NCBI RefSeq assembly: GCF_030315745.1
Contig: NZ_JASXSH010000003.1
Span: 62,001 to 126,000, forward strand
DNA: 64,000 bases
Source: Gordonia heveisoli
GTDB lineage: Bacteria; Actinomycetota; Actinomycetes; Mycobacteriales; Mycobacteriaceae
Reading direction: 5' to 3'
In this document: positions 33,157-44,900 of the stretch, piece after piece
Layout of the letters: the number at the start of each line of letters is the position of its first letter
Position numbering within the stretch: the first letter of the stretch is position 1
Notes under the pieces: model-generated
What the model was told of the DNA's origin: nothing
Seen by the model: only the letters and a program-made list of their open reading frames with translations
Database searches by the model: none
Made by a program: the position numbers and the translations under genes

Positions 33157-33933
33157 TCACATGTCGAGCGTCGCGCCGCCGTCCACGCGCAGGTCGTGCA
33201 GGGTGATGTGGCGGGCGGCATCGGAGGCGAGGAACAGCACGCTGTCGGCGATGTCGGCGGGGTCGGCGAGACGTTGCAACGGGATGCCGAGCCGGTATTG
33301 GTCGGGGGAGCCGACCAGCGTCGCCTCGCGGTCGTCGGCGGAGGTCCACATGCCGCGCAGCATGGCGGTGTCGGTGGATCCCGGGGAGACGATGTTGACC
33401 CGAACCCCGGACGGGGCGACGCGCAGCCCGACACTGCGGGCGTAGGAGGTGGCGGCTGCCTTCGATGCGGCGTAGGCGGCCATGCCGGTGCGCGGGGTGG
33501 CGCCTGCGTTACTCGAGATCACCACGATCGATCCGCGCCGCCGCGGGACCATCGCCGCGGTTGCCACGTCGAGGACGTTGCGTACTCCACCGGCGTTGAC
33601 GGCCATACATGCGTCCCAGTCGTCGCTGAGGATGCCCGCGGCGTTCACCACGAGGTCGATGGGACCCGACCGTCGTTCTTCGGTGTGCCAGGCGTCGGTG
33701 ACCTGGGTGCGGTCGGTGACATCCACGCCGAGGATGTCGGCGGTGGCCTGCCGATCCCACCGACGGACGTGCGCCCCGGCGGCGGTCAGCGCGGCACTGA
33801 TCGCGGTGCCGATCCCGCCTGCGGCGCCGGTGACCACGACGCGCCGGCCGGCGATGCCCGGGACGTGGCCGGCGCTGTTGTGGTTCGCGGTGCTGTGGGT
33901 GTCGTGTTTGTTGGCGGCGTGTGTGTCGGTCAT
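33157..33933 (-). CDS. entA: 2,3-dihydro-2,3-dihydroxybenzoate dehydrogenase EntA
   Basis: A 258-residue SDR that makes 2,3-dihydroxybenzoate (DHB), the catechol cap of many siderophores. Beyond general SDR marks (TGAAGGIGTA near 35; SSNAGATPRTGMAAYAASKA near 140), it has EntA-specific blocks: VSPGSTDTAMLRGMW near 180, YRLGIPLQRLADPADIADSV near 213 and HITLHDLRVDGGATL at the end. The N-terminus is His/Thr/Asn-rich and variable. It overlaps entB by four bases (ATGA) and is the last gene of the NRPS operon. Confidence 0.88.
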   Translation of the reverse strand: MTDTHAANKHDTHSTANHNSAGHVPGIAGRRVVVTGAAGGIGTAISAALTAAGAHVRRWDRQATADILGVDVTDRTQVTDAWHTEERRSGPIDLVVNAAGILSDDWDACMAVNAGGVRNVLDVATAAMVPRRRGSIVVISSNAGATPRTGMAAYAASKAAATSYARSVGLRVAPSGVRVNIVSPGSTDTAMLRGMWTSADDREATLVGSPDQYRLGIPLQRLADPADIADSVLFLASDAARHITLHDLRVDGGATLDM

Positions 33934-34607
33934 ACCCGCACACCCTGCCGGTCGGCGACCAGGTCGGTATCCGTTTCGGCGCGGTTCATCTCGGCGATCA
34001 CCTCGGTGGTGGTGACGACTCGTCCGGCCCGCTTGGCGATGTAGGAGGCGGCCATCTGATGCTCGTCACGGCTGAAGTCACCCATCGCGTCGACGACGAA
34101 GAATGGCGCGACGTCGCTCATGAACGCGTCGGTCGCGCTGATCATGCACCCCATGTGGGCGTAGACGCCGACCACGATCAGCTGGTCCCGGCCGTGATGG
34201 GCGAGCAGCTGACGCAGGTCGGTGCGCTGGAATCCGGAGTAACGCCATTTGGTGACACGGATGTCGTCGGCCCGCGGTGCCAGCTCAGGGATGATCTCCT
34301 CGTCGCGTCCGCGCGACATACCCGAACCCCAGAAGTCGGCCAGGATGCCGCGGCGCGAGGGATGCTGGTCGCCCGGTTGCGCGGTGTACACCACGGGGAC
34401 GCCGAGCTGAGCGCAATGGTCGCGGATGGCGACCATATTCGGCAGCGCGGTCGCCATCGGTTCCTGATCGCGCCGGTAGGCGTCGATGAAGTAGCGCTGC
34501 ATGTCGTGGATCAGCAGGGCGGCGCGGCCGGGGTCGAGCGTCCAGTCGACCTTCGGGGGGTAGTCGCCGGAGGGGATCTCGTACGAGGGAATTGCCGGTA
34601 TCGCCAC
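33930..34607 (-). CDS. entB: Isochorismatase EntB/DhbB, without aryl carrier domain
   Basis: A 225-residue isochorismatase that would hydrolyse isochorismate to 2,3-dihydro-DHB and pyruvate. It starts [18 protein letters not shown] at a GTG (34607; a GTG one codon earlier exists). Seen: [14 protein letters not shown] with the catalytic Asp, [12 protein letters not shown] near 75, [14 protein letters not shown] near 120 with Lys, and [18 protein letters not shown] near 152. Enterobacterial EntB continues with an aryl carrier domain; here the protein ends without a DSxx carrier motif, so the carrier must be elsewhere. An iron-box-like sequence sits just before the start. Confidence 0.9.
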   Translation of the reverse strand: MAIPAIPSYEIPSGDYPPKVDWTLDPGRAALLIHDMQRYFIDAYRRDQEPMATALPNMVAIRDHCAQLGVPVVYTAQPGDQHPSRRGILADFWGSGMSRGRDEEIIPELAPRADDIRVTKWRYSGFQRTDLRQLLAHHGRDQLIVVGVYAHMGCMISATDAFMSDVAPFFVVDAMGDFSRDEHQMAASYIAKRAGRVVTTTEVIAEMNRAETDTDLVADRQGVRV

Positions 34608-34611
34608 CACT

Positions 34612-34630
34612 TTAGGATAGCCTCACTTTT
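34612..34630. promoter_or_regulatory. DtxR/IdeR iron-box-like site before entB
   Basis: TTAGGATAGCCTCACTTTT matches 14 of 19 consensus positions (TTAGGTTAGSCTAACCTAA), with the left half nearly perfect. It fills the 23-nt gap between the exporter stop and the entB start. It could control an internal promoter giving a leaderless entB-entA transcript. By-eye match; modest weight. Confidence 0.45.
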
Positions 34631-35908
34631 CTAATCGTCGGTCTGCGGGTCCGCCTCCATATCGACGCCTGCCAAGGTCCGGAAGGCGACAGCCGCCCCG
34701 ACGGCGCCGACCGCGAGGATCAGGCCGTAGTAGATGACGGCCTGTGAGGCCGTCCACCAGGTGCCGAACAGCCCCGCGACCAGTGCGCCGACGGTGACCC
34801 CGGCGACCTCCTGCGCCATCCAGATCCCGTTGACCCGGCCCAGTAGTGGTCCCGGGGTGCGTTGCTGGATCAGCGAATATCGCAGGATCTCCCCGACCGT
34901 GTCGAGGAATCCGACGAGCATGAGCAGTCCGATCGCCGCCCAGCCGTAGGGCGTGAGGCCGAACAGGATCTGGCAGCCGAACGCCGGCGGCAACACCCAG
35001 AGCAGCAGGAGGCCAGGCCGGCGAACCGTCGGGATCCAGCCGCTGACCAGAGCCGAGATCATGGCACCACCGGCGACGGCGGCGTAGAGAAGACCGGTCA
35101 CCGCCGGATCGTCGCCGAATCGCTGTGCAACCAGGGCAGGCAGTAACGCGACCACCCCGGCGCCGAACATACTCACGACGCCGACCGCCATCACGCTCGC
35201 GACGACCCGGTCGGCGACGAGGAATCCGAACAGCGACGGCGGCGTGGAGGACCGGTCGGCGGCATTGACGGGCGGTGCGTGGTGGGCCGCACCGGGTGGC
35301 AGCGACGGCAGACCGGTCAGGATCAGGACCGTGGTGGTGGCGAGGACGGTGGCGACGGTATACGCCCATTCGACACCCGCCGCGGCGATGAGGAACCCGG
35401 CGACGGCCGGGGACAGCGCGGCTCCGATCCGCACCGTCAGCGCGTTCATGGCACCGACCGCGGCCAGATGTTCGCGGGCGATCAGTGTGGGTACCGCCGC
35501 CATCAACGCCGACGTCGACAATGCCCCGACGATGCCGTCGAGTCCCGCGACCGTGTAGAGGATGCTGACGCGGGGCACACCGCCGAAAGCCCCGAAAGCA
35601 TTGGCGGCCAGCGCCGCGAACGCCAGTGCGGCACCCGTCCGACCGACCAGGATCAGCCGGCGGCGATCGAAGCGGTCGGCCAGCAGCCCACCGAGAACCA
35701 TGCCGACAAAGGTGGTGATCCCGGTGACGGCGGTGGCCGCCCCCACGTGGGCGCTGGATCCGGTGAGGTCCCACATCTGTACCGGCACCGACACCAGCAA
35801 CATGCCGATGCCGAGTAACGAGATCAGGCGGGCGACGAATATCCGCCGGAAGGCCGGGCTCTCGCGCAGTGGTGTCGTGTCCAGCAGCAAACCGGTGGCG
35901 CCACTCAT
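34631..35908 (-). CDS. MFS exporter, EntS-like (siderophore efflux)
   Basis: A 425-residue major-facilitator protein with about 12 helices ([60 protein letters not shown]). The EntS/MFS_3 loop pattern [18 protein letters not shown] is clear, and the [20 protein letters not shown] opening is typical of enterobactin exporters. Its ATG overlaps the stop of the third NRPS (ATGA). Export of the finished siderophore is the natural role. Confidence 0.88.
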   Translation of the reverse strand: MSGATGLLLDTTPLRESPAFRRIFVARLISLLGIGMLLVSVPVQMWDLTGSSAHVGAATAVTGITTFVGMVLGGLLADRFDRRRLILVGRTGAALAFAALAANAFGAFGGVPRVSILYTVAGLDGIVGALSTSALMAAVPTLIAREHLAAVGAMNALTVRIGAALSPAVAGFLIAAAGVEWAYTVATVLATTTVLILTGLPSLPPGAAHHAPPVNAADRSSTPPSLFGFLVADRVVASVMAVGVVSMFGAGVVALLPALVAQRFGDDPAVTGLLYAAVAGGAMISALVSGWIPTVRRPGLLLLWVLPPAFGCQILFGLTPYGWAAIGLLMLVGFLDTVGEILRYSLIQQRTPGPLLGRVNGIWMAQEVAGVTVGALVAGLFGTWWTASQAVIYYGLILAVGAVGAAVAFRTLAGVDMEADPQTDD

Positions 35909-38900
35909 CGTGCCTCCTTGGCGCAGTCGGTGACCAGCTCGCGCAGCGCCGCGAGCCACCGTGTGGCGAGTTCCTCGACCCGTGCCGTGTCGAGTACGCC
36001 GGGTTGATAGGTCCACACCGCGCGCATGCGGCTGGCCGGCCCGGTCGAGGCGGAGTCACCCGCATCGAGTGTGGTGACGTCGACGACCAGCCCATATGCG
36101 GCAGGCATCTGCGCGTCCGGGCCGATCTCGACCGACTCCGAGGCCATCGCCCAGTCGCCCATCTCGATGGCTCGGTAGCGACCCAGATAGTTGAATTCGA
36201 TTGCGGCCGAGGGTAACGCGACTGGCTCGTGCCGGTCGGTGCCATAGCGGAGCAGACCGTAACCGAAGCCGTCGTCGGGGAGATCGGCCCGTACCGCGGA
36301 CAACATCCGCACTTGTTCGCGCGCGGACGCGGTACCGCCCACCGGCACTGGGTGGACCGCGGTGAACCAGCCGACGGTCCCGGTGAGGTCGATGCCCGGC
36401 CGCAAGTGCTCGGCCCGGCCGTGCCCCTCCAGATCCACCAGTGTCGCCGTCTGGGCGGCGGCGCCGAAGGCGCCGAGCAACACGTCGTCCACCGAGGCCC
36501 CGAGGGCCGCGGGCACGGCGCCGAGTAGGTCGTCGACGATGTCGGCGTCGATGTCGACGACGTGGCGCCGGGCCTGGCCCTGCGTGTGGTCGCCGAGCGG
36601 ACGGTCGAACAGCGCATTCGGCGCACCTGCCGTCGCCAGGAGACTGCGCCACTGCGACTCCTCGCCGCGGCGATCGTCGGCCAGGACCGCATCCACCCAG
36701 ACGGCATAGGGTGACGAGATCGCAGGCAGGTCGACCACCGAGGCGTCCGGGACACCCCTCGCATCGCGTGGAGCCGCATTCAACTGGGCGTAACAGGACA
36801 GCAGTTCGGGTATCAGCGTGCGCCACGAGACACCGTCGACGACGAGGTGGTGTACCTGCAGCAGGAATCGGCCCGGTTTGTCGCCCAACGGAATCCAGGT
36901 GGCCGACATCATGGCCCCCGCCAGCGGATCGAGGCGTCCACGGGCCCGTTCGGCTACCGCGAGGACGGTCGCGGCAAGGTCGGCGTCGTCCTGGACCGCT
37001 CCCTCGACGACGATCGGCGGGGTGGGGGCGGTCTCGGGAACATCGAAGCGCCACGGTCCATCGTCGACGACCAGGCGTGCCCGCAGCATGTGGTGCCGCG
37101 CCGTCAGTATCGCCAGCGCCCGGGTGGCGACGGCCGGATCGAAGTCGGCGGGTACCCGCAGCAGCGCCGACTGATGGAATCCACGGATCGATCCGGGATC
37201 GCCATCGGTGACATCGGCCAGCCATCGCACGATAGGGAGCGCTGCGACAGGTCCCGACGACACGTGCTCGAACGTCACTGCCGCCGTGTCGGATTCGTCG
37301 ATCACTGCGGCCAGGTCGGCGGTCCGGGCGTGGAGCATCACGTCCCGTGGTGCGACGGCGAATCCCTCTCCACGGAGCCGTGCCACCAGGGACATGGCGA
37401 CGATGCTGTCGCCGCCGAGCTCGAGGAAATCCTCGTCGAGACCCACATGTTCGCGCGGCACCCCGACCACATCGGCGATGGCATTGGCAACTGCCCGTTC
37501 GGTATCGGTCACCGGGGGGCGCACCTGCCGGTCGACGGTCGGGGTCGGCAGGGCGTGCCGGTCGATCTTGCCGTTGGCGAGCCGTGGCAGCTCGTCGAGG
37601 ATGGCGACTGCCGCCGGCACCATATAGTCGGGCAGGGCCGCCCGCACCGCGGTACGCAGGGCGGCGCCGTCGAGCCCGGGAGCATCCGGAGCGGCGGACC
37701 CGGTGACGTAGCCGAACAGCCTGCCATTGCGCGCGAGGACGATCGCCTCGCCGACGCCGTCGAGATCGGCGAGCGCGGCCTCGACCTCGCCGATCTCGAC
37801 GCGGAAGCCACGGATCTTCACCTGATCGTCGCCGCGACCGCGGTACTCGAGTAGACCGTCCCGGGTCCAACGCACGGTGTCGCCGGTGCGATACATCCGT
37901 GCACCGACGACCGCTCCATTCGGAACCGATTGTGTGACAGCGGGGTCGGGCACGAAAGGGTCCGGCACAAAACGCTCCGCGGTGAGGTCGCTGCGCCCGG
38001 CATAGCCGCGCGCGAGTCCGGCACCGGCGAGGTACAACTCGCCGTCGACACCGGCGGGCACCGAGCGAAGTGCGGAATCGAGCACGTAGGCACGTGCACC
38101 GTCCACGGGTCGGCCGATCACCGGCCGATCGCTGTCGGCCGCCCGGGCGACGAGCGCATCGACACACGCCTCGGTCGGACCGTACAGGTTGTAGGCATCC
38201 GAGCCGGTCAGTGCGCCCAAGTCCCGCCACTGCGCCTCGGCGACCGCTTCACCACCGAATCCGATTGCCGCCATCGTTGTTTCGGCTCCGTCGAGCTGAC
38301 GCAGATGCGACGGTGTCACTTCGAGGAAATCCCAGCCCTCGGCGCGTAGTCGAGCTGCGAGCGCCTGGCCGTCGCGCATCGTGTCCGGGTCGACGATGGA
38401 CAGTTCGTGTCCGTCGAGCAACCACAACTGCGGCTGCCACGATGCGTCGAAGGCGAAGGACCAGGCATGTCCGACACGTAGTCGATCCCGTCCGGTGCGT
38501 TCCCGGGCCGGTGCATGTAGTCGGCGCCGGTGGCCGGCGAACAGATTGGTCAGCGCTCGGTGTTCGACGACGACCCCCTTCGGGGTGCCGGTCGAACCCG
38601 ACGTGAAGATCACGTACGCCGGGTGTTCCGGCAACAGTGCCCGGGTGCGAGTCACCGTCGGTACCTCGGCGCCGACGGGTATGGGCGCGAGCAACGGGTC
38701 ATCGAGCGCATCGATGATCCGGCGGGGCCGGGCGATCTCGTACATCGCGGCGACCCGGTCCGGGGGAGTGCCCGGTTCGATCGGAAGGTACGCGGCGCCG
38801 CTGTAGAGCACCCCGAAGATCGTCTCCAGCGCCAGGACGCCGCGCGGCAGACAGACCGCAACGACGTCCTCGGGGCCGATTCCCGCACCGGCCAGTCGCG

Positions 38901-41900
38901 AGGCGATCGTCGCGACCCGGCGCCCGAGTTCGCCGAAGGTGCGCCGGCCGTCGGTACCGCGCAGCGCCGGAGCGTCGTGGTCGCGGGCGATTGCGGCATC
39001 GAGTAGAACCGGGAAGGTGGTCGGTACGGCTGCCGGCCGATGGTCTGTCTCCAATTCGGCGTCGACCCGCACGTCCAGGTGGCGAATCGGTGAATCCGGA
39101 TGTGCAGTAATGAATTCCAGCACGAGGACCAGTCGGCGGGCGATCAGCTCGACGGTGTCGCGGTCGAATAGATCGGTGCTGTACTCGATGACACCGCCGA
39201 GTCGCGGGACACCATGGGAGGAGTCTTCGACGAAGTCGAAGGACAGATCGAATTTCGCGGTGGTCGGGGCCGGCGGTGCGTCGGCACCTGGCCCGGGCAG
39301 CCGGCCGTCCACATAGACCACCATCGTCTGGAACAGCGGGTTCATCGCGGTCGTTCCGGTGCTCCGGCACGCCTCGGTGACCTGTTCGAACGGGATGTCG
39401 CGGTGATCGAGGGCGGCGATATCCCAGTCGCGGACTCGGGTGAGCAACTCGGTGGGCGTCGGGTCGCCGGAAAGATCGGTCCGAAGCACGATCGTGTTGA
39501 GGAAGAACCCGATCAAGCCGTCGAGACGGGGATCGTTTCGGACGGTCACCGGAGTGCCCAGGGGGATGTCGTCGCCGCCGCCGAGACGCGACAGCAGCAG
39601 TGCCACCGCCGTTCGCATTAGCATGAACATCGAGGTACCCGTGCGCGCCGACATCGCCCGCAACCGTTGCGCGAGTTCGTCGTCCAGGCCGACGAACACA
39701 CCGTCGCCGCGGCCGGACGGACGTGGCGGTCGCGGCCGGTCGTAGGGCAGCGGGAGCTCGGCGGGACAGCCCGCCAACGCATCCCGCCAGAACTGCAACG
39801 CGGTCTCGCGACGCACGCCGGTGACCGTTGCCCGCTGCCAGACAGCGAAGTCCGAGTACTGCACGGGCAGCGCCGCCCAGCCGGGTGGCGCTCCGGTCAG
39901 CCGCGCGGCGTAGGCGGTGTCCAGGTCGGCACGGAGGGGTGCGGCCGACCACTCATCGGTGGCGATGTGGTGGATGACCACCACGGCAAGCCCATCTGCG
40001 GCGACCACTCGGATCGGGATCTCGGCGGCCAGGTCGAAGGCGTGGCTGCCCGCGGCCGACAACATGGCCGGGTCATCGGTGACCACGACCTCGACGGTCG
40101 GGGCATCGAGCACTTCCGGCAGCTGATCCCGATATCGCGTCCGAAGGATCTCGTGGCGCATCACGACATCGTGTACCGCGGCCTTCAGCGCCGAGTGGTC
40201 GATGGGTGCCGATGACCCGCCGGGTCCGCCCGGTCGCCACAGCAGGGGCACGTTGTAGGTCGCAGCCGGTCCCGACATCGTGTGCAGCGCCAGCATCCGT
40301 TCCTGGCCGAAGGACAGTTGCGGCGGTCCGTCGGTCACGACGTCGAGCACCGGTAGCGCCGCAGCCCCATTGCCCCCGCCGTCGGCGAGTGCAGTCGCCA
40401 GGGTGGCCACCGACGGGTGATCGAAGAGGGTGCGCAGGGCGAGTTCGTGGCCGAGCGTGCTGCGCACAAGATTCGTCACCTTGATGGCCAGGAGCGAATG
40501 TCCACCCAGGGCGAAGAAGTCGGCGTCGACGTCGATGACCTCGAATCCCAGGACATCGCTGAAGATCTCGGCCAGATCGGATTCCAGCGCGGTCCGGGGC
40601 CGGACACCCTCCACTGTCCGGGCTGCCGGCATCGGCAACGCCCGACGGTCGAGTTTGCCCGCCGGGGTGAGAGGGAGGTGTTCGAGCACCGTGATCGCGC
40701 TCGGCACCATGTAGCCCGGCAGTCGGCGGGCGAGCGCGGTGGTCAGCGCCGTCACATCGACGCCAGTCGTGCCGTCGGCGATCACCCAGGCGACCAGCCG
40801 GTCCGCGTCGGCACCGACCGCCGCACCGGCGACACCGGGCAGGGCGCTCAGTGCGTTCTCGACCTCACCGATCTCCACCCGATTGCCCCGCACCTTGACC
40901 TGGAAGTCGCGCCGGCCCAGGTACTCCAGGACTCCATCCCGTCGGCGGACCAGGTCACCGGTGCGATAGCAGCGGGCGCCGGGGATCTCGCCGGTCGGGT
41001 CGGCGATGAAGGCGGCAGAAGTCAAACCCGGGCGATGAAGGTAACCGCGTGCGACCGGGGTTCCGCGAACATAGAGCTCACCGATGCGTCCGTCGGCCAC
41101 GCGCTGGAGCGAGTCGTCGAGCACCAGTACAGCGGCTCCGGCGATCGGGTGGCCGATCGGGACGCTCTGTCCTTCGGGGGATGCGGTGGCGACCGCGTCG
41201 GTCACCACGACGGTCGTCTCGGTGGGACCATAGGCGTTGATCAGTGCCAGCGCCGGCGCGGCCTCTGCCACCCGGCGAGCCAGGTCACCGCCCAGGGCCT
41301 CACCGCCGGCGATGAGTTGGCGCAATGATGTCAGCGCACGCGTCTGGCCGACGAACAGTTCCAGCAATGACGGCACGAAGACCGCTGCGGTGACGCCGAA
41401 CTCGTCGATGATCTGCGCCTGCCGGTGTGGATCACGGTGCGCGCCCGGCTCGGCGACCACGGCGGCGGCCCCGGACACGAAGGGCAGCAACAACTCCCAG
41501 ACCGCACCATCGAACCCGACCGGCGTCTTGACGAGCATCGCCGAGCCGGGGCCGAAGCCTCCGGGCATCGTGTCGCGACGCCAGCTCAAGACATTCGACA
41601 ACTCACGGTGGGTGACCACGACACCTTTGGGTTCACCGGTCGAACCCGATGTGTAGATGACGTATGCGGCGTTGTCCGGCAACGGTTGTGGCCAGTCATC
41701 CGCCATGACGGTGGTCACCGCTTCACTGTCGGCGTCGAATCCGATGACGGGCAGGGTGATGGGCCACGCTGGTTCGACGGTGGCGGGACCGGTGATCGGC
41801 GTCCCGTCGGTCACCACGGCGATGGCACCGGAGTCGGTGATCATCGCGGCGATCCTCGCGACCGGGAGGTCGACGTCCACCGGCAGGTAGGCGGCGCCGG

Positions 41901-44900
41901 CCCGCAGGACGGCGTGGACGGCGATCACCTGCTCGATACTTCGTTCGGCGACGACGGCGACGACGGTCTCCGGACCGGCACCGTGATGCCGCAGGCGTCG
42001 GGCGAGCCGGGCCGTCCGCGCGTCGAAGTCGGCGTAGGACATCACTCGTCCACCGGTGTCGCGCAGGGCATCCCGGCCAGGGTGGGCAGCTACCGACGCG
42101 CGGACCAGATCGACGACGGTGGTGGTGGTCTCGACGGCGGCCGGTGGCCCGGATTCGACGTCGGTGACAGCCCGCAGCTCGTCCGGTGCCAGCAGGGTGA
42201 TCCGATCGATCCGGATGTCGGGGTGGCGGGACACCTGAGTGAGCACCCGACCGAGAAGGACCAGCAGCATCTGCGCGGTCGCGGAGTCGAAGAGGTCGGT
42301 CGCATATTCCAGTGTCAGCACGACCTCGCCGGTGGCGGCGGCGTCGACCGCGGTGAACGCGAGGTCGTATTTCGCGCTGGCCGCCGCCAGCGGGATGAAT
42401 GCGGCCGGCAGCCCGAGGAACCGGTCGGGCACCATGCCGACGTGCAGATAGCCGACACTCACCTGGAACAGGGGGTTGCGCCCGGAAATCCGTTCGGGGG
42501 CCACCGCTTCGACGATCTGCTGGAAGGGGACATCGGCATGGTCGAAAGCCGCGAGATCGGCGAGCCGAACACGCTCCAGCAATTCGTCGAATCGTGGCCG
42601 ACCCGACACATCGGTGCGCAGGACCTGGGTGGCGACGAAGAAGCCGACCAGATCGTCGAGGGCGGGATCGGTGCGACCCGATACCGGAGTGCCGAGCGGG
42701 ATGTCGTCACCGGCGCCGATGCGGTGGAGCATCACCGTGACCGCGGCCTGCACGAGCATGAACATGCTGGCACCACGGTCGGCGGCGACCGCGGCCAGCC
42801 GATCTCGATCGGATGCGGCCACCGTGTGGGTGACGGTCGCGGCGGGCCCCGGCGGCCCGGGTCGCCGTCGACGATCGTGGGGGAGCTCGATCTCGGCGGG
42901 CAGACCGTCCAGCTGTCCGGTCCAGAACTGTAGTTGCTCCTCACCGCGGTGAGCGAGCATATCCCGCTGCCACAGTGCGTAATCGGCGTACTGGGCGGGC
43001 AGCGGGGTGAACTCGGGTTCGGTTCCCGCCGTGCGCGCGGTGTAGGCCAGGGTCAGGTCGGTCAGCAGCGGACGGTCCGACCACTCATCGGTGGCGATGT
43101 GATGAATGGCGATGGTCAGCACGGACTCGCCGATCTCGCCGCCGCCACCATGGTCCGCGCGGTCGGCACGGATCTGGTTCAGCCGGACGCGGATCGGGGG
43201 CTGACGCCGAAGATCGAATGGGCGGGTGAGGAACTCGCGGGAACGTTCGGCGAGGACGGTGTCGACGTCGACCGCCGTACCGGTGGCCGCAAGAGCCTCG
43301 ATCCGCCCGATCTCGACGACCGGCTCGAGGTCGTCGAGATCGCGTACCTCTTGATAGCCGGTGCCATCCGCATCCGCCGCAATGACGGTGCGCAAGACCT
43401 CGTGACGCTGCATCAGGTCCCGCACCGCGGCACGCAACGCGGATGCGTCCACCGTGCCCTGTAGCCGAACCACGTGGCCGTAGTGATACGACGGGTCGGT
43501 GGGATCGAGGTTGTGTAACAACCAGAGTCGTTCCTGGGCCGACGACAGCGGGACTAGTTCGGGTCGGATTCCGACGACGATGTCCGAGGTGGTTCCGCTC
43601 AGAGTCAGCCGCGCCACGATCTGGGCCGGGGTACGGGCCTCGAAGAGGTCGCGGATGGCGATCTCGGCGCCGAGTTCGGAACGCAGCGCCGACACGAGGC
43701 GCATGGCGGCCATGGAATGGCCACCCAGCTCGAAGAAGTCGTCGTCCAGACCGACAGGTTCGGTATCCGCGTCGTCGCCGAGGACCCGCGCCACCTCACG
43801 ACACACCGCGCGCTCGAGGTCGGTGACCGGACTGCGGTGCGTCCCCGTGCGTTCGGGCGCGGGCAGAGCCTGCACATCGAGCTTGCCGTTCACCGTCATC
43901 GGGAATTCGCGAACGGCCGCGAACTGTGCAGGCACCAGATAGTCCGGCAGGGTGCGCGCCAGCTCGGTCCGGATCGCGGTGACGTCGATGGCGCTGGGGG
44001 TGGTCGGATCCGAATCGGCGGCAATCACATACGCGACGAGACGTTTGACGTCGGGTATGACGGCGTCGGCGGTGGCGATGACCGCGGCGGCAGCGACAGC
44101 GGGAAGTGCCGTCAGTGCGGCTTCGATCTCGCCGAGTTCGACGCGATGGCCGCGAATCTTGACCTGATCGTCGGCGCGGCCGAGGAAGTCCAGGTTTCCG
44201 TCGGCCCCCATCCGCATCAGATCACCGGTGCGATAGAGCCGCCCGCCGGTGGAGAACGGGTCGGCGACGAACCGTTCGGCGGTCAGGTCGCAGCGGCCGA
44301 GATAGCCACGCGCCAGTCCCGCGCCGCTGACGTACAGCTCACCGGCCACCCCGGCGGGAACCGGGCGCAGCCACGGATCGAGCAGGTGCGCAACGGTATT
44401 CCAGATCGGTGTACCGACAGACGACGTCGGTGACTCATCGGTGCCGATGCCGAGCGTATTGATGGTGTATTCGGTCGGTCCGTACAGGTTGTACCCGAAG
44501 GTGTCCGGTTGGGTGCGCAGGCGATTCCACACCGGTTCGCCGACCGCTTCGCCCCCGAGTAGGACCAGCGGCGGCACCCGGGGGCCGTCGAGCAGACCGT
44601 CGGCGATCAGCTGCGCCGCGTATGTCGGGGTCACATTGATGACGTCGATCCGAGCCCGCGCGCAATAGTCGACCAGCGCGACCGAATCACGCCGCAGATC
44701 TTCGTCGCAGATGTGTACCTCGTGACCTTCGACGAGCCACAGAAGCTCCTCCCACGACATATCGAAGGCGAAGGACACCGTGTGTGCGATGCGCATCCGG
44801 CCCTGATGCCCCGCCGCGCGGGCTACCGCGATCGCCGGCTCGAACACCTTCTCGCGGTGGTTGAGTTGCATATTGGTCAGACCGCGATACGGGGTGACGA

